Below, in pieces: positions 23,387-35,100 of a DNA stretch of 64,000 bases. A model generated the notes under the pieces. It was not told the origin of the DNA. It made no database searches and saw only the letters and a program-made list of their open reading frames with translations. The stretch is taken from positions 434,001-498,000 of the forward strand of contig JBAJFG010000280.1 in assembly GCA_037903475.1 (NCBI GenBank), given 5' to 3'. This DNA is from Ancylostoma caninum (lineage: Eukaryota; Nematoda; Chromadorea; Rhabditida; Ancylostomatidae). Numbering within the stretch: position 1 is the stretch's first letter; each line of letters starts with the position of its first letter. A program made the translations under genes and the position numbers.

Positions 23387-26300
23387 TTATTGACTTTGTT
23401 GAGCAGGATCATTCTTGAGATCTTCCATTTTGGCCTCATCAGTCTTCTCTAGAAGCCTCGAGTCTATCTTAAAGCAAAACTAATGAATCGAGTTGTAATA
23501 GATGAAACCTCTACCACTTACATAATAGAAGAAACGTCAAATGCCTACTTTATTGCCCGTCCATGATGCTGGTTCACTCCGTGCCAGAAAAGCAAATGGG
23601 ACATTCGCGACTATGATGATTATGCTTACTCCGAGGAATAAACGGGACCACTGAAAAATAGGAATAGCTTCTATTCCGAAGAAGGGTTTGATGAGGTGTA
23701 TATACCTGTTCTGGAGTGTTGTCCGGACAAACAATGTTAACCGCTACGGGTACGAGGAGAATGATGACGCATAGAAGAAACGAGATCACAGCCATCACGA
23801 AATGAGCATGCTGTCGGGCTACCTGAAAGATGCTCGAGTAGATTTGTGCGGTCCAGGTTATGCGTTGGCGTTTTTAAATAGACTAGCTACATAGGTTATG
23901 GGGAGCTACCTTGTGGAATGTCTTTGTTGTAAGGTGTTTTGATGTGCGGTCACTCACTCTGATACTGTGCAGCACGAACACAGCCCGAAAGGCGTAATGG
24001 TTCGGTTAGAAACCCTAGCAGCAACGGTTGCCAGTTGCTGCCATTCTCCCCTTGATTGCTGCCGTCCCTCAGCAATTGCTGCTAAAGGGCCGACAGATTG
24101 AGCAGCAATCGAGGGGAGGATGGCAGCAACTGGCAACCGTTGCTGCTAGGGTTTCTAACCGAACCATTACGCCGTTCGGGCTGCATTCGTCCTGCACAGT
24201 TATCAGAGCATGTCCATTGTCAACGGACTTTCCATTTCTATTGCTCCCACTTCTAAACTTGTCTCGTCTTCCTTTCGGAAATCTTCAGGACTCACCAGTG
24301 GAGCGCATTTCACGCTGCCGACAACGTTAATGCCGCTGGACACGATAGCCGCTGTGTAGACGACTTGAGCCACATGACGACTGCTAGTCTAAAATGTTCT
24401 GCTTCAGCATCGGCCTCGGTGCGCATTCGTTCAGCTTACAACTAGCCATGATATGGTGGGTTATCAACTATCAACAAGGAATAGTGAGTAACTCACATAG
24501 GCGAGTAACAATATACACGTAGCCATCATTCCTTGCGACAAAGCCGCAAAGAAGACTAGCCGCCATCGTCCCGAAATGCATGTGGCTCGGTCGGACACGG
24601 GTCCCACCACGAATTTCAGTGTCGCTGAAAGTATGTGCGGTAAAGCGGTGGCGAGTCCCGTCGAGGTGACTTTGAAGTGGAGGACCTGAAATGGTGGTGG
24701 TTATTGATGGCATTCAAGGGAAAATAAGGGCTAGCTAGTGTGTGTATTATTAGAAACATGATCTAAAACAGATAAGGCCTCTATATTAGCTCATTTTTAA
24801 AAATTACCCATTCCATTTGCAATCCTTAAATCAATTTTCACATGTTAGCTCTCACATCAAATTACCCAATGTGTTGACTGCTTTCATCCCTATTTTATCG
24901 TTCATCCCGCGAAAAATTTCTATGTCCATCACTGGGGTTATGTATAGGTTTTTCACAACTAGGGTTTTCTTTCATTTATTCACAGGCGAGCTTTTGCTAC
25001 TGATAATAGGAGAAGTGCAGGAAACTCCAAACGGCCATATGCAAGGGGCGGAACCGCAGCGCGGCGTGGCATTCGAGTTCCCTGCTGCTGGCAGGGGCAG
25101 ACAACCAGAGCCAGCATGCAGGGCCCCTGTGTCTCTGCCCAAGAGAGCCGCGCCGCGGTGCCGCTCCTTGCACACGGCCGTTTGGAGTTCCCCGTAGTTG
25201 TTTAACATAGAAGGCGGAAATATTCCTATCTTGCAGATGTTTGACGCCAAATTTCTGGCGATCTTCTTATATTTGCTTGTATTGTGCGTGAAATTCGGAA
25301 TAATTATTTTGAAATGAAAACGCTGTCTTAGGCATAATCTGGAAATGCGTCTGTAACTTTGTCTGCAATTAAGGCCGCGACGTGGTTTTGGATGACTGGA
25401 CAGTTAGTTCGATCGATGGGAGGACGCCACAGATTCTGTTTGATTAGAGATCTTATTAATTGACTGTAGGAAAACATCAAAATAGAGGGAACCACGCCAT
25501 ATACGTACTAAAACTTACCGAAGAAAGTGTAAAAATTAGATGAAACCAGCTGATCAGCCGGTCGACGCCGTGCCGCGGACGTAATTGCAGACAAAGGCGC
25601 AGGCGCACTCTATAAGCTACCCAAGTGTACCTTATTTATGTAAGTTGGGCCATACATGAGAAATACTTGGAAACCAAGATTGCCTCCAGCTGTTGACAGC
25701 CATACGGCAAGAATACAGGGATCAGTGATGATGGCCCTAAAAAGGATCGATTGCCGGGAAATTGAACGTAATCCGAAGCATTGTTGGATAATCTAATTTC
25801 TAGCTAGTACTGCACCTGTACGGGATTTCCTGCTTCTTTTCGTTATGTTGTTTCCCTGAATTAATTTTACTGAGTTCTGCCGAGCTGACATTCCTGAAAG
25901 TTTTTATGCATTGTGCATGCGTCTGTGGTGAATTCCACTACTGCTGCGAATATAATCAATTTCAATCTTTTTAGAACAGCACAGGTGACGAAATGTTGAC
26001 TTATCTATTTCACGGGCAGTTAACCTAGCTGTAGAAATGTATAAGAGGTAATACCTGTGCAGGCTAGGATCATCCTTATAGAAGAAGAAGAATGTGGTAA
26101 AGGCTATTGCTGATAATGCGCCCTAAAATAGGGTTGTTCGATAAGATTCAGAAATTCCAGAATTTTCCGAGGTGCTTTTGAAGGCAACAGAAAAACAATC
26201 CATATGTGAATAAAAAACGTGCAATATTGAAGGCTCCCACTGTCTCAAATTAATCATTGGAAAGGAATTAATGCATACTTACTTGTAGGTAGAACACGGC

Positions 26301-29300
26301 AGGCCAGCCAAGTGAGCTCTCGCATAGAAATCCTGAGACTGGCATGGTGAAGATATTGCAGAACTGAAAATTGTTTTTAACCTGAAGGAACTGAAATTCT
26401 TACGAGAACGTTTGGCGCGAAATCAAGGCTTTGACGCATAATCGAGGTTACCCAGGGTAAACGTGTTGAGCCACTGTGTTAAACATGGGTAAACTTGTGT
26501 GGTTTTTACACATTTATCTTGGGTAATGTCAATGACGCGTCATGGCTGGGTGAATTGTTGGTGAATTGGTAGCAGGTTTACCCTGGGTAGCATGCATGCA
26601 CCCCCTTGACTCGTCGTTGTGGCTGCCCAGGGTAAACCTGTCGACGTCAGTGACATGGCTGGTTAAATTTGTATAGTGCTAACACGTTCACCTTGGGTAA
26701 TTTCAATGATGCATGTGGCCCTAACAAAGGCAGGCGCAACTGCTCACTTACTATCAATTATTGTTCGCACTGTAATTTTCGAGGAGAGTAGGGCAATTTA
26801 TACTAGATGCGTGCGTCAGTCGTGCGTCAGATGCACGCACGACCACCACGAACATGTAAACTGTTCAAAAGCTTTTGGTTCCATGCGAAGGCATGTGCGT
26901 GCAGTGGTCACGTTGTGACAGTTGACAGTTATTCTCGCAACGCGACGTCACGGGTTCCCTTCGCGTCTCGTTTATACTTTCCTTCCGAAAATAACTGATG
27001 GGCCAAATACGAGTTGTGCCTGCTAGCGTGAGCTACGCTATGATTCCGTCGACATTGAGGAGAAGAATTTTCCGCTATTTCATTGTTTCTCCACCCATTT
27101 CTGCACACAGTTTATTACGTCAGCAATCTCCGTCGCCTCGGACATGTTTTGGCCTTTGCTGCAACGCGATCGCCTTGCGATGAAGTATAAACACAAGCAA
27201 TTGATTGCACCTCTGGCGCTATTGCTTCTGTCGCAGAAATTGGGGACGCAGGATCACTGACAGTACCGGATAGCTCATTACTCTTCGATTAGTATAGGGG
27301 TAGTCCAAAAACGGTATGTGTACCTGCAGCGCGCAAGATATCAAAGCGATAAATGTGCCCGTCGTTTTTATCGTTGACCATTGTGATGGGATTAGACCGG
27401 TCGCTGGGAAGGAGAGCGCTGTTGCCACACCCTGAAACAACATTTGAGAATCGATCGATTATCGATTGGCATCAGTTGTCACTACCTGCAGTATTCTCAT
27501 GACAAAAACTGCCGCATATCCTTTTCTGACTGCAAGTGGAAAGCCGAGCGTTGCCAACGTGGTTAATGTTCCGTAAAGTGTCATGGTTTTACTGAAATGA
27601 CTTTGTTGGAGAACCAGGAGAACTTATTTCATTTAATTTTTGTAAAGGAATATGTATGCTATGATAGAAACAGAAAAATGTGTATTTCTACAAGGTAGGG
27701 AAAGGATCCTGAACGGTGGTAAACGGTATGTTACTGTATCTAACTGTAAAGTGAAAACTCTGTGGAAATATGTGTCTCCCCCTCCCCAAATAGTGTGCCT
27801 CAACTACATTTCTTTGGTTCTTTCACACTGTACAATATTTTTAAAAAATTATATATACATATACATATATATACATATATAATATACAAATATATACAAA
27901 TACAGGAAATTTCAAACAGCCGTGTGCAACGGCCAGGACGGCTGACAGAGGCAGACAAGTAGACACACGGGCAGAATTTCTGTGTCTCTCCCCAAGAGAG
28001 ACGCGCAGCGGTCCCGCCCCTTGCACACGGCTGAATGGAGTTAGTTCCCTGTAACTCCAATTATAGCGTGCAGAAGAAGTTGTTTTCAAAAAAAAAAAAC
28101 CGAGGAGTACAGATGCCACTGCTGCTTGGCAAAATCAGGGATTTTTTTTGAAATTTAAAGTTACTGAAGGAAAATAGAGTACACCCACCAGAACCCAATG
28201 TTGTGGATGAGATAAGTGCTAGGTATTGTGCCCATTAAACAGCCAATCGCAATCGCTGAGAACAGCCAATTCACATGAGTGCTGGAATCAATCCAGTGTG
28301 ATCCTGGAAATCCGAGATGTTGCTGAAGTTGTCAAGGCGATGAAGAAGCATCAAAGAATGTCATTGTTACTGTTGATGAAATTCTCATAGTTTTTTTTGT
28401 TTTAAAAGGTTTTAGCATTACCACTATTTAGTTTCGGATACCTACCCCATGCGCGCGTCAGGGTGCGGTAAGGCGGTGTGTGGGAGGCTGCTGTTCCCGC
28501 CTTTTTCCCAGGAAGGATTCGTGGTTTTCGTGATGTGATTTTCCCTCTCAGGATACATGATTTTTGGGCGTAATGGTTGATCTGCTCTTCACCGTTAGTG
28601 CTGCTATACTACTGCGGTTTGGAGAACGTACGTGGGAACGAAAAGAATGGTAGCTACCCCCCCCCCCCTTCTCCCCTGAGAATCACTGCGCCCAGGTGAC
28701 CTTCCGTTCCACAACGAGGAGCGTCGCAGCGCTCCCTTATCTGCAATGCAATTACTATTGCCCTTCGCTGTACAAGAAAGTGTCAAGGAATATATGACCA
28801 CGAGATAGCGGACGTCGATCGGGCTGATTTGACAAAATGTGCTGTCATGCATCACCAGACGATGACAGCGAGGCTGCAGAGCACGCTCAGCAGAGTTTTT
28901 GCCGCGCCGCACCCATACGCGTCGCGTACCACCGAACCAGCTCCGTTGACTTCTATATAACACGATAGTTTGCGTAGATTTAGGAAAATTCTACTGCAAA
29001 CAAGGCTTCAGCTCGAAGGCATGACTCTGCCATGAATCCTTATTTGCAGATCTGAGCACGTTTCCTTCGCCGGCTATACTGTCCTGTCGAAAAGGTAGAC
29101 GGATTGCGCGTGCGGTTTCATAGCGTTGCGACATCAAAATCGTGGCGGGACCTACTGGACCCTCTCTCTTATAGCATGCTCTCTCCGCATCCATCGTCCA
29201 GGTCCCCCCGTGATTCTGCAGCTACGGGATCCGTCTATCTTGAGAAGGACTGTACATTTGTCATGACATGTCTGGGTTGCAAAGCGTCCTCTGATAAGCC

Positions 29301-29504
29301 ACATGCTAAAAAAAGCCATTTTCACGTGAATATTGAAAACGAACCGTGCGTCTCATTCGTTGACAGGCTGAGGCGATATTCAGATCGAATGTCGTCCATG
29401 CAGATTATGGTAAAATTCAGAGCGACACTGTTCGAGAAGATCAGCGTGAGACAGATGATGGACAGCGTTAGAATCAAGTATCTGGTTCGATTGGCGAAAT
29501 ACAT
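23387..29504 (-). CDS. SLC17-like major facilitator transporter, copy 1, 13 exons
   Basis: A multi-pass transporter of the major facilitator superfamily, closest by eye to the SLC17 (sialin/vesicular glutamate/Na-phosphate) group expanded in nematodes; the substrate cannot be read. Exons (minus): 29504-29345, 28303-28189, 27591-27486, 27431-27324, 26363-26283, 26122-26055, 25893-25816, 25736-25631, 24685-24497, 24388-24296, 23822-23706, 23650-23549, 23467-23387; 467 residues. Signs of the family: the first hydrophobic segment from residue about 8, STNETHG loop with an N-glycosylation site, [20 protein letters not shown] (the SLC17-type R..QG....FPA signature), [43 protein letters not shown] and CPDNTPEQ. 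The ATG directly follows a CAG acceptor in both copies, so either an untranslated first exon or a spliced leader joins there. Introns 1, 2, 4, 8 and 10 are long because of inserted repeats. Confidence 0.85.
23959..24206. repeat. Near-perfect palindrome in transporter intron 10
   Basis: Arms of about 90 bases (left CTGATACTGTGCAGCACGAA; right ends CTGCACAGTTATCAG) are nearly exact reverse complements, including AACCCTAGCAGCAACGGTTG. They are separated by about 60 bases that are themselves partly palindromic (CAGCAATTGCTGC). The RNA would fold into a long hairpin. Copy 2 lacks the element: its intron is 141 bases against 473 here. Confidence 0.9.
25018..25196. mobile_element. CAGGGAACTCC-family mini-element, copy 2
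   Basis: Ends CAGGAAACTCCAAACGGCC and TTTGGAGTTCCCCGTA are inverted; the interior is G+C-rich like copy 1 (GAGCCGCGCCGCGG words). It lies in intron 8 of transporter copy 1 and is absent from the paralogue's intron. Confidence 0.8.
26441..26720. repeat. TTACCCAGGGTAAAC-family repeats, two units
   Basis: Two units in intron 4 of transporter copy 1. Each starts with TTACCCAGGGTAAACGTGTTG or a variant and ends with a reverse-complement-like CACGTTCACCTTGGGTAAT and AATGATGCATG. The family also occurs at 30744-30850, 40366-40557 and 56446-57375. Confidence 0.75.
26790..26860. repeat. Fragment of the GGGCAATTTATACT family
   Basis: AGGGCAATTTATACTAGATG followed by GCGTGCGTCAGTCGTGCG matches the outer arm of the palindromes at 5885-6324 and 57435-57675. 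I cannot place its right end. Confidence 0.6.
27846..27905. repeat. AT-rich microsatellite
   Basis: A run of ATATAC/TATATA repeats in intron 2 of transporter copy 1, directly joined to the next mini-element. Confidence 0.85.
27901..28053. mobile_element. CAGGGAACTCC-family mini-element, copy 3
   Basis: A shorter copy (153 bases) with left end TACAGGAAATTTCAAACAG and right end AGTTCCCTGTA, in intron 2 of transporter copy 1. It interrupts or borders the AT microsatellite; the paralogue's intron is only 145 bases and lacks it. Confidence 0.75.
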
Positions 29505-30047
29505 CTGTGAACGAGAGCTGATCTATCACTGAAAAGAGCATGTTAATAACGTGGATTTAACGCAGAAGTGAGGACATTCCAACGATTTTGATTGGAAACA
29601 CATCCGTTATACAGGAGTGTAGAAGAAAAACAGGGAGTAGACGGGAATAAACACAGATTAAAATTAATCCACTGCACCGCGCCAAGCAGAACAACATATT
29701 TTGAAAACCGCTCTGCAGTACTAGTAGAATTTACGTGGATTTGCTGGCACTGGAATGTGACTGGAATGAAATTCGTTACTCTTGGTTGGAGGACGTGTAA
29801 CGGGTCTCGAGCACAACGCGGAAGCGACAAAGACAAATTGCCAACAGTTTCACGATAAAGGCACTAGATGGAAGGCTAACGCTCGCTGAAAAACATCATC
29901 TGGGCTCTTATCTTCTGTCTGGTACATCAGATGTCATGGCAACTAGCGCACGAAGTTCATTATTATTTTTCAGTATGTCGGTTCATTGAAAATTTTTCTT
30001 ATTTTCTTCTTTGTTCCATTAGAACAACTGAGGAAGTATGCAAACTT

Positions 30048-30117
30048 TATTATTTATTTATTTATTCACTTATTTATTCACTTATTTATTTATCCATTTA
30101 TTTATTTATTTATTCGT
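30048..30117. repeat. TTTA microsatellite
   Basis: About 70 bases of TTTATTTA repeats with occasional CACT variants. Similar tracts occur at 35808, 40158, 42095, 43021, 43297 and 45601, suggesting a common dispersed source. Confidence 0.85.
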
Positions 30118-30201
30118 ACGCTCAAGGTGCTGCAATAAAAAAAGTGAAAGTAATAACAAACACGTAACATGCACGTAAGTTCTTCTTATTTTATCACTTA
30201 C

Positions 30202-30396
30202 GATCTGGTGCTCTTCATGGGCCATGATAGTAAGTGCTAAAATGAGGCCGAAATTGGTAAATAGAAGGGCCAAAATAATTAAATCAAGTGGAAAAACTTG
30301 GAAAACAAAATCTGTACCAACTCTAATTTGATTGAGTGTGCTGAAATAGCCACTCTTTTGTTTCATGCCCGCTAGTGCAAATAGAGGACGTGCCGG
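30202..30396 (-). CDS. Orphan exon-like frame with one hydrophobic segment
   Basis: The minus strand has an acceptor TTTTTTAG before 30396 and a strong donor GTAAGT after 30202. Between them are exactly 65 open codons in phase 0 at both ends. The peptide has a hydrophobic stretch (DLIILALLFTNFGLILALTI) followed by MAHEEHQI, like a membrane helix and a cytosolic turn. I do not recognise the family. No partner exon is visible; the next downstream exon in the same phase is the first exon of transporter copy 1 (29504), but that join has no counterpart in copy 2. It may be a relic or part of a gene with very long introns. Confidence 0.3.
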
Positions 30397-30743
30397 CTAA
30401 AAAATAGCATGACTCATTCTGTTCGATTCGTGTCCGCTGCCGAAGCCGTTAGGCGGAATGAGCTGGGGGAGGAGTCTCATGGAAAGGAAAATGAAGAAAA
30501 TTCCGGAAGTAGAATTCCTCTTGCTCCAGTGACGTTTCTCAATTCAAGTTGGTTTCTTTCTTCTTAAATTATCAACGCCTCAACATAATAGAGGTGTACA
30601 GCAAAGCAACGATGGGTCGGTATCAGGCATGTGCGGAAGTAGAATTTGAAATCCCGTTAAACATAGAACGGAAAACGGAAGGCCAGAAATGGAAAACGGA
30701 AAACGTAAAACGGAAAGCGGAAAATTCCTCACACCTCTGGTCG

Positions 30744-30850
30744 GTGTGCATCACTGGGATTACTCAGGGTAAGCTTGTTGGCGCGCGTGTTAAGAATCGG
30801 TAAATTTTTAGGTGTTAACACGTTCACCCCGGGTGATCTCAATGATACAT
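30744..30850. repeat. TTACCC-family repeat unit
   Basis: Starts GTGCATCACTGGGATTACTC, then AGGGTAAGC; ends TTCACCCCGGGTGATCTCAA and ATGATACAT. The two ends are inverted copies of each other, matching the family seen elsewhere in the window. Confidence 0.7.
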
Positions 30851-32129
30851 GAGGTCTATGGGCCTTCCTGAACTTGGCTAATCAAACCTCTACGTTTATG
30901 TAATGTACACAGTGACAATAAGAAAGAACAGACGCTCTGGTTTTGAGGAAACATGTGAGTTAACCTGAAAAATTGAACACTCAGTTTCAATTAGGCTCCA
31001 ATTTCTGTTTTATTCTCCAAGAAGCAATGAATTAATGCACCAGTGTTAGGAAGATGCAAGGATAAAACATGATATGACGACTGCATCTAGCACTTCTTGC
31101 ACTCGCATGTTGATAGCACTGCACTGCAATCTCCGCTAGCATCTTTCAACATAGCATGATGTGATTCTCTCAGATCATCTCTAGGCAAAGTGAATAATAT
31201 TTTGCTCGTTTTTTTGCGTTTTCTCTTTTCTCCGTCTACTTCGTTCTCACAGATAGAAAAAAAAACCTGCCAATTAGACTAGTTCTGGACATCTTAGAGT
31301 CTAATACAACTCTATGATAGCTATACAATCCATATACATATGTAAATATGTACATTGCATGCATAAAGTACCAAGTATCGTGTTTTAAGCGCTTCCATAA
31401 CAACTAGTGATACTTTGACTGTTTCTAAATTATTTTTAAAGGTACTCAACGTGTAATCTATCTTTGTCCATGAAATTCGTAACTCGAAAATCCCAGAAAG
31501 GGAGCTGTAATTTTTCTTTAATTTCTTCTCTTTTCGTTCCTAAGTACTACACGGCCCTAATATGGTGCTTGATATAAATCACTCGAAATTTCTACTATTT
31601 ACAAAGTTTTTACTGTTAAGCCATCAGCATCACCATGCGTTTTTTGAAGCCAGATTTTGAAAACGGTGTGAATTTTTTTGCTACAGTAGATTTGGTGCTT
31701 TGTCCGCGAAAGTTATAAATAGTAATAGTATAAATTGTGGTTTATGATTGGTTTACCATAGTGGACATATATTACGCTTCAAAAGTTTGCCTGGCGCTCC
31801 TACGTCTTAGTATAGCTCACATCTTTTCCATGTCTTAGAGTAATAGAATGGTGTATAATATTTAGAATGTTGTCGCTCTGACTGGAAAAGTTTCTTGCTA
31901 CTTGTAACCCCTGATAAATTGAATTTTATTCAGAAAGTTGAGATCGCTACTGTCTATAAAAGGCTTTAGGCAGAACCGAAGCTCTCTGACTGCATCAGCA
32001 TTAGAGGGTTTTATCCTCAGTTTGGTTCAGAGAAGGAGTCCACAATCACTTGAATTCAATGTCTGTTAGTTAGAGATAGTCCTTGTTTTGTAACTCTTCA
32101 AGGATTCACACATTGCTATGAGTAAACAA

Positions 32130-32135
32130 TTTATT
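32130..32135 (-). terminator. AATAAA polyadenylation signal, transporter copy 2
   Basis: The minus strand reads AATAAA eight bases after the stop at 32144-32146, almost the same place as in copy 1. Confidence 0.75.
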
Positions 32136-32143
32136 AACAATTA

Positions 32144-35100
32144 TTAAGGTTGCTGAGTAGGATCACTCTTGAGATCTTCAATTTTTGGCCGATCAATCTT
32201 CTCCGGTAGTACCGCGTGTATCTGAAGGCAGAACCAGGAAATCCTTCAGTTAAAAGAACCTTACAGAACAGGCGAAGCTAAGAATGGAAGCGTAAAAGCC
32301 CACTTTATTACCAGTCCATGGTGCCGGATCACTCCGAGCAACGAAGGCAAATGGGGCATTCGCAACTACGACGATTATACTTATTCCGAGGAATAAATGA
32401 GACCACTGAAAAAATGGATGGATACGGACGGACCTGGAGCGAGTATAAAGGGTCATACATACCTGTTCCGGAGTGTTGTCCGGACAAACAATGTTGACCG
32501 CTACGGGTATGAGAAGTATGATGGCACACAGAAGAAGTGAGATCACTGACATCACAAAATGAGCATGCTGTCGGGCTACCTGAAGGTAAGAAGTGAGAGG
32601 TGTACTTTTTCAAATGTTCGACTATTCGAATAATCGAATATTTTGAGACTGATGAATATTTGAATAAACGAATGACTTAAAAGGTATTAATTAACCCAAG
32701 TATGTAAGAAAAACACTAACCAGTTGTGCACATTTCACAATGCCGACAACGTTAATACCGCTGAATACGATAGCCGCAGTGTAGGCGGCCTGAGCCAGGC
32801 CAGGATTTGTAATCTAAACGAATGTGTTGCGGATTTCAGCGTTTCCAGTTGAAGCTGATAATCAGCTACTACAACGAGAGTACTACTCAGAACCCCTAGA
32901 ACAAGTTGTCAGCCTACCTTTGCTTTAGAACAACTTGCAGACAACCTTTTAGCGAGCAAGTCGTTGTCGACAAGTTTTACGTTATTCTGCTCTTCAAAAA
33001 GTTGCCAGCAATTTTTTAACTCAACAATTTGTCGACAATCTTCTCGCAAGAACAATTTGCTAGCAAGCTTTTCGGTAGCAAAAGATGTCAGCAAGTTGTC
33101 GACAACTTCTCAACTGAACAACATGCTGGACAAGGGAGAGTCGTGGCAAGTTGCAGGCTAGTTTCCGCACATGATGCAACCACCGAGGACCCCGGGGCAG
33201 TAGTGGCTACCCTGGTACGATTATCGAGCTGTCAGCAAAAACAGGTGAAAACTACTTGCAAACAAGATTCAGGGCCGACAAATTGCCGGCAAAAAAGGTG
33301 GGTGCAAGTTGTTGGCAAGCTCTGGGGCCGACAACTTGTAAGCAAGTTAAGCCAAAAACAAGTTGTCGACAAGCTTTGGGGCGATTAAGGACCAGTTCAC
33401 AACCTCGCTCACCAAATTCTTGTCGGAAACTTTTTCTAGGATTTCTAAGCATGTTTTTCATTAGCGCAGAACTCACATAGGCAAGTAACAGTATACACGT
33501 AGCCATCATTCCTTGCGAGAATGCGGCAAAAAAGATGAGCCGCCATCGTCCCGGAATGCATGTGGCTCGGTCAGAGATTGGTCCAACCACAAATTTCACT
33601 ATTGCTGAAAGTATGTGCGGTAACGCGGTGGCAAATCCTGTAGAGGTGACGTCGAGTTGAAGGACCTAAAACAGGTAAAATCACAAATTTTCCTATTTAT
33701 CTTATTTGTTGATATTTAATTTACCAGTCAAAGTTCACATAAAGCGGTCTCAGGGGACCATATTAAGTACTGGTCCCCTGAGACCACAGGAGTGAAGTTT
33801 ACCATCATTATTCGGCTACGCTAGGGACCTCGCAAGTACATAGGCAAGTGGGGAGAGTAACGTTCTTGATCGTCATGCAAAAGATGTGTATTGATTGCTC
33901 AATAATTCGGCATACCTTAGTTCACAGTGGGAAAGTACAGAAGGTTCACATATTTACATCACAGAAATCCAGTAGGGATAATCAAACGTCAGTTACATCA
34001 CAAAAAGATTTTAAAAAATTGTGCTCGTGTTCCGATCGATAGGTAGGCTTCGCATTAGTTTGAAATTGAACATTCTGCCTACCTTGTTCATATAAGTTGG
34101 GCCGTATAAGAGAAATATTTGGAAACCAAGGTTGCCTCCAATTGTCGACAGCCATACTCCGAGTATGCATGGATCGGTGATGATAGCTCTGGAAAGGACC
34201 AACTGCTTGAAAGTGCAAAAAAAAAAACACAACTCCTACTGCACCTGTACGGAATTGCCTGCTTCTTTTCGCTGTGTTTTCCTACACTGATTTTTCTCAA
34301 TTCCGTGGAGCTGACATTCCTGTAAAGGGAGCTAATTGCCCACTGAAGAAACTTGCCTCCAAAAATAGTCCATAGTCTGGGTAAATTATTCAATAAAGTT
34401 ATGGTGAAAACAAAAGGATGTCAAAATTTCATATAGGTCTTTCCTGTCAATCTAATTTTTTATTTTTTACTTTTGTGAATTTCACCGCAGTTGGCGGAGT
34501 CATCGGTGCTAAACAAATTAGAAATAGATAAATAGCTCAAAATAGTGTTTTTTTAAAATTCAATCACTGAATTATTAAAGAGAAAGGGTGTAAAAAAGTA
34601 GTACCTGTGGAGACTCGGATCATCCTTGTAGAAGAAAAAGAATGTGGTGAATGCAAGTGCTGATAGTATACCCTAAACAGTGTTCATAAGTAACCAGCAG
34701 AGAAGTCCAGAGTTCCATTGAAATCCCATATAATGGCTTCAAATATAGTGGCAGTCAGTCACTATTGCAGCACGCAAGGCCGCCCTTCTGGTCTGCCGCG
34801 TCGCACCAGCTATGCGGCGCGGCAGATTTCTGGGTGCCGTGATCGCCGGGCATTGTCGGTATTAATGTTTCGCTCATACTTTGGAATGGAGAAGAAGACA
34901 CAACAAAAAAAACGTTGGAAAACATAGGAAGAGCTTCAATATCGGCGACTTCCGGCGACAGCACTTACCCTGACAGGTGGTATTCTGTGATGCAAGAGTG
35001 ATTGAGCGTCACTATATGTACGAGAATTCGTTTGGAAATTTGGAAGTTTAGGAATGGAATTTAAGCGTGCCCACCTGCAGGTAGAACACGGAAGGCCATC

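Larger units (their letters stand above)
29505..32129. other. Spacer between the tandem transporters
   Basis: This 2.6 kb region holds the 5' flank of copy 1, a TTTA microsatellite, a single orphan exon-like frame at 30202-30396 and one TTACCC-family repeat. Bases 30900-32129 show nothing I can assign. Confidence 0.5.

Noticed and set aside
28604..28963. 119-codon minus-strand frame in transporter copy 1 intron 1
   Set aside because: Lies between exons that join in frame without it, absent from the paralogue, and ends in a poly-C tract translation.
30048..30117. CRISPR-like or regulatory array
   Set aside because: It is a plain TTTA microsatellite in a eukaryotic genome.
32909..33388. Overlapping frames on both strands in transporter copy 2 intron 9
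   Set aside because: Repetitive translation of the CAAGTTG/GTCGAC satellite.
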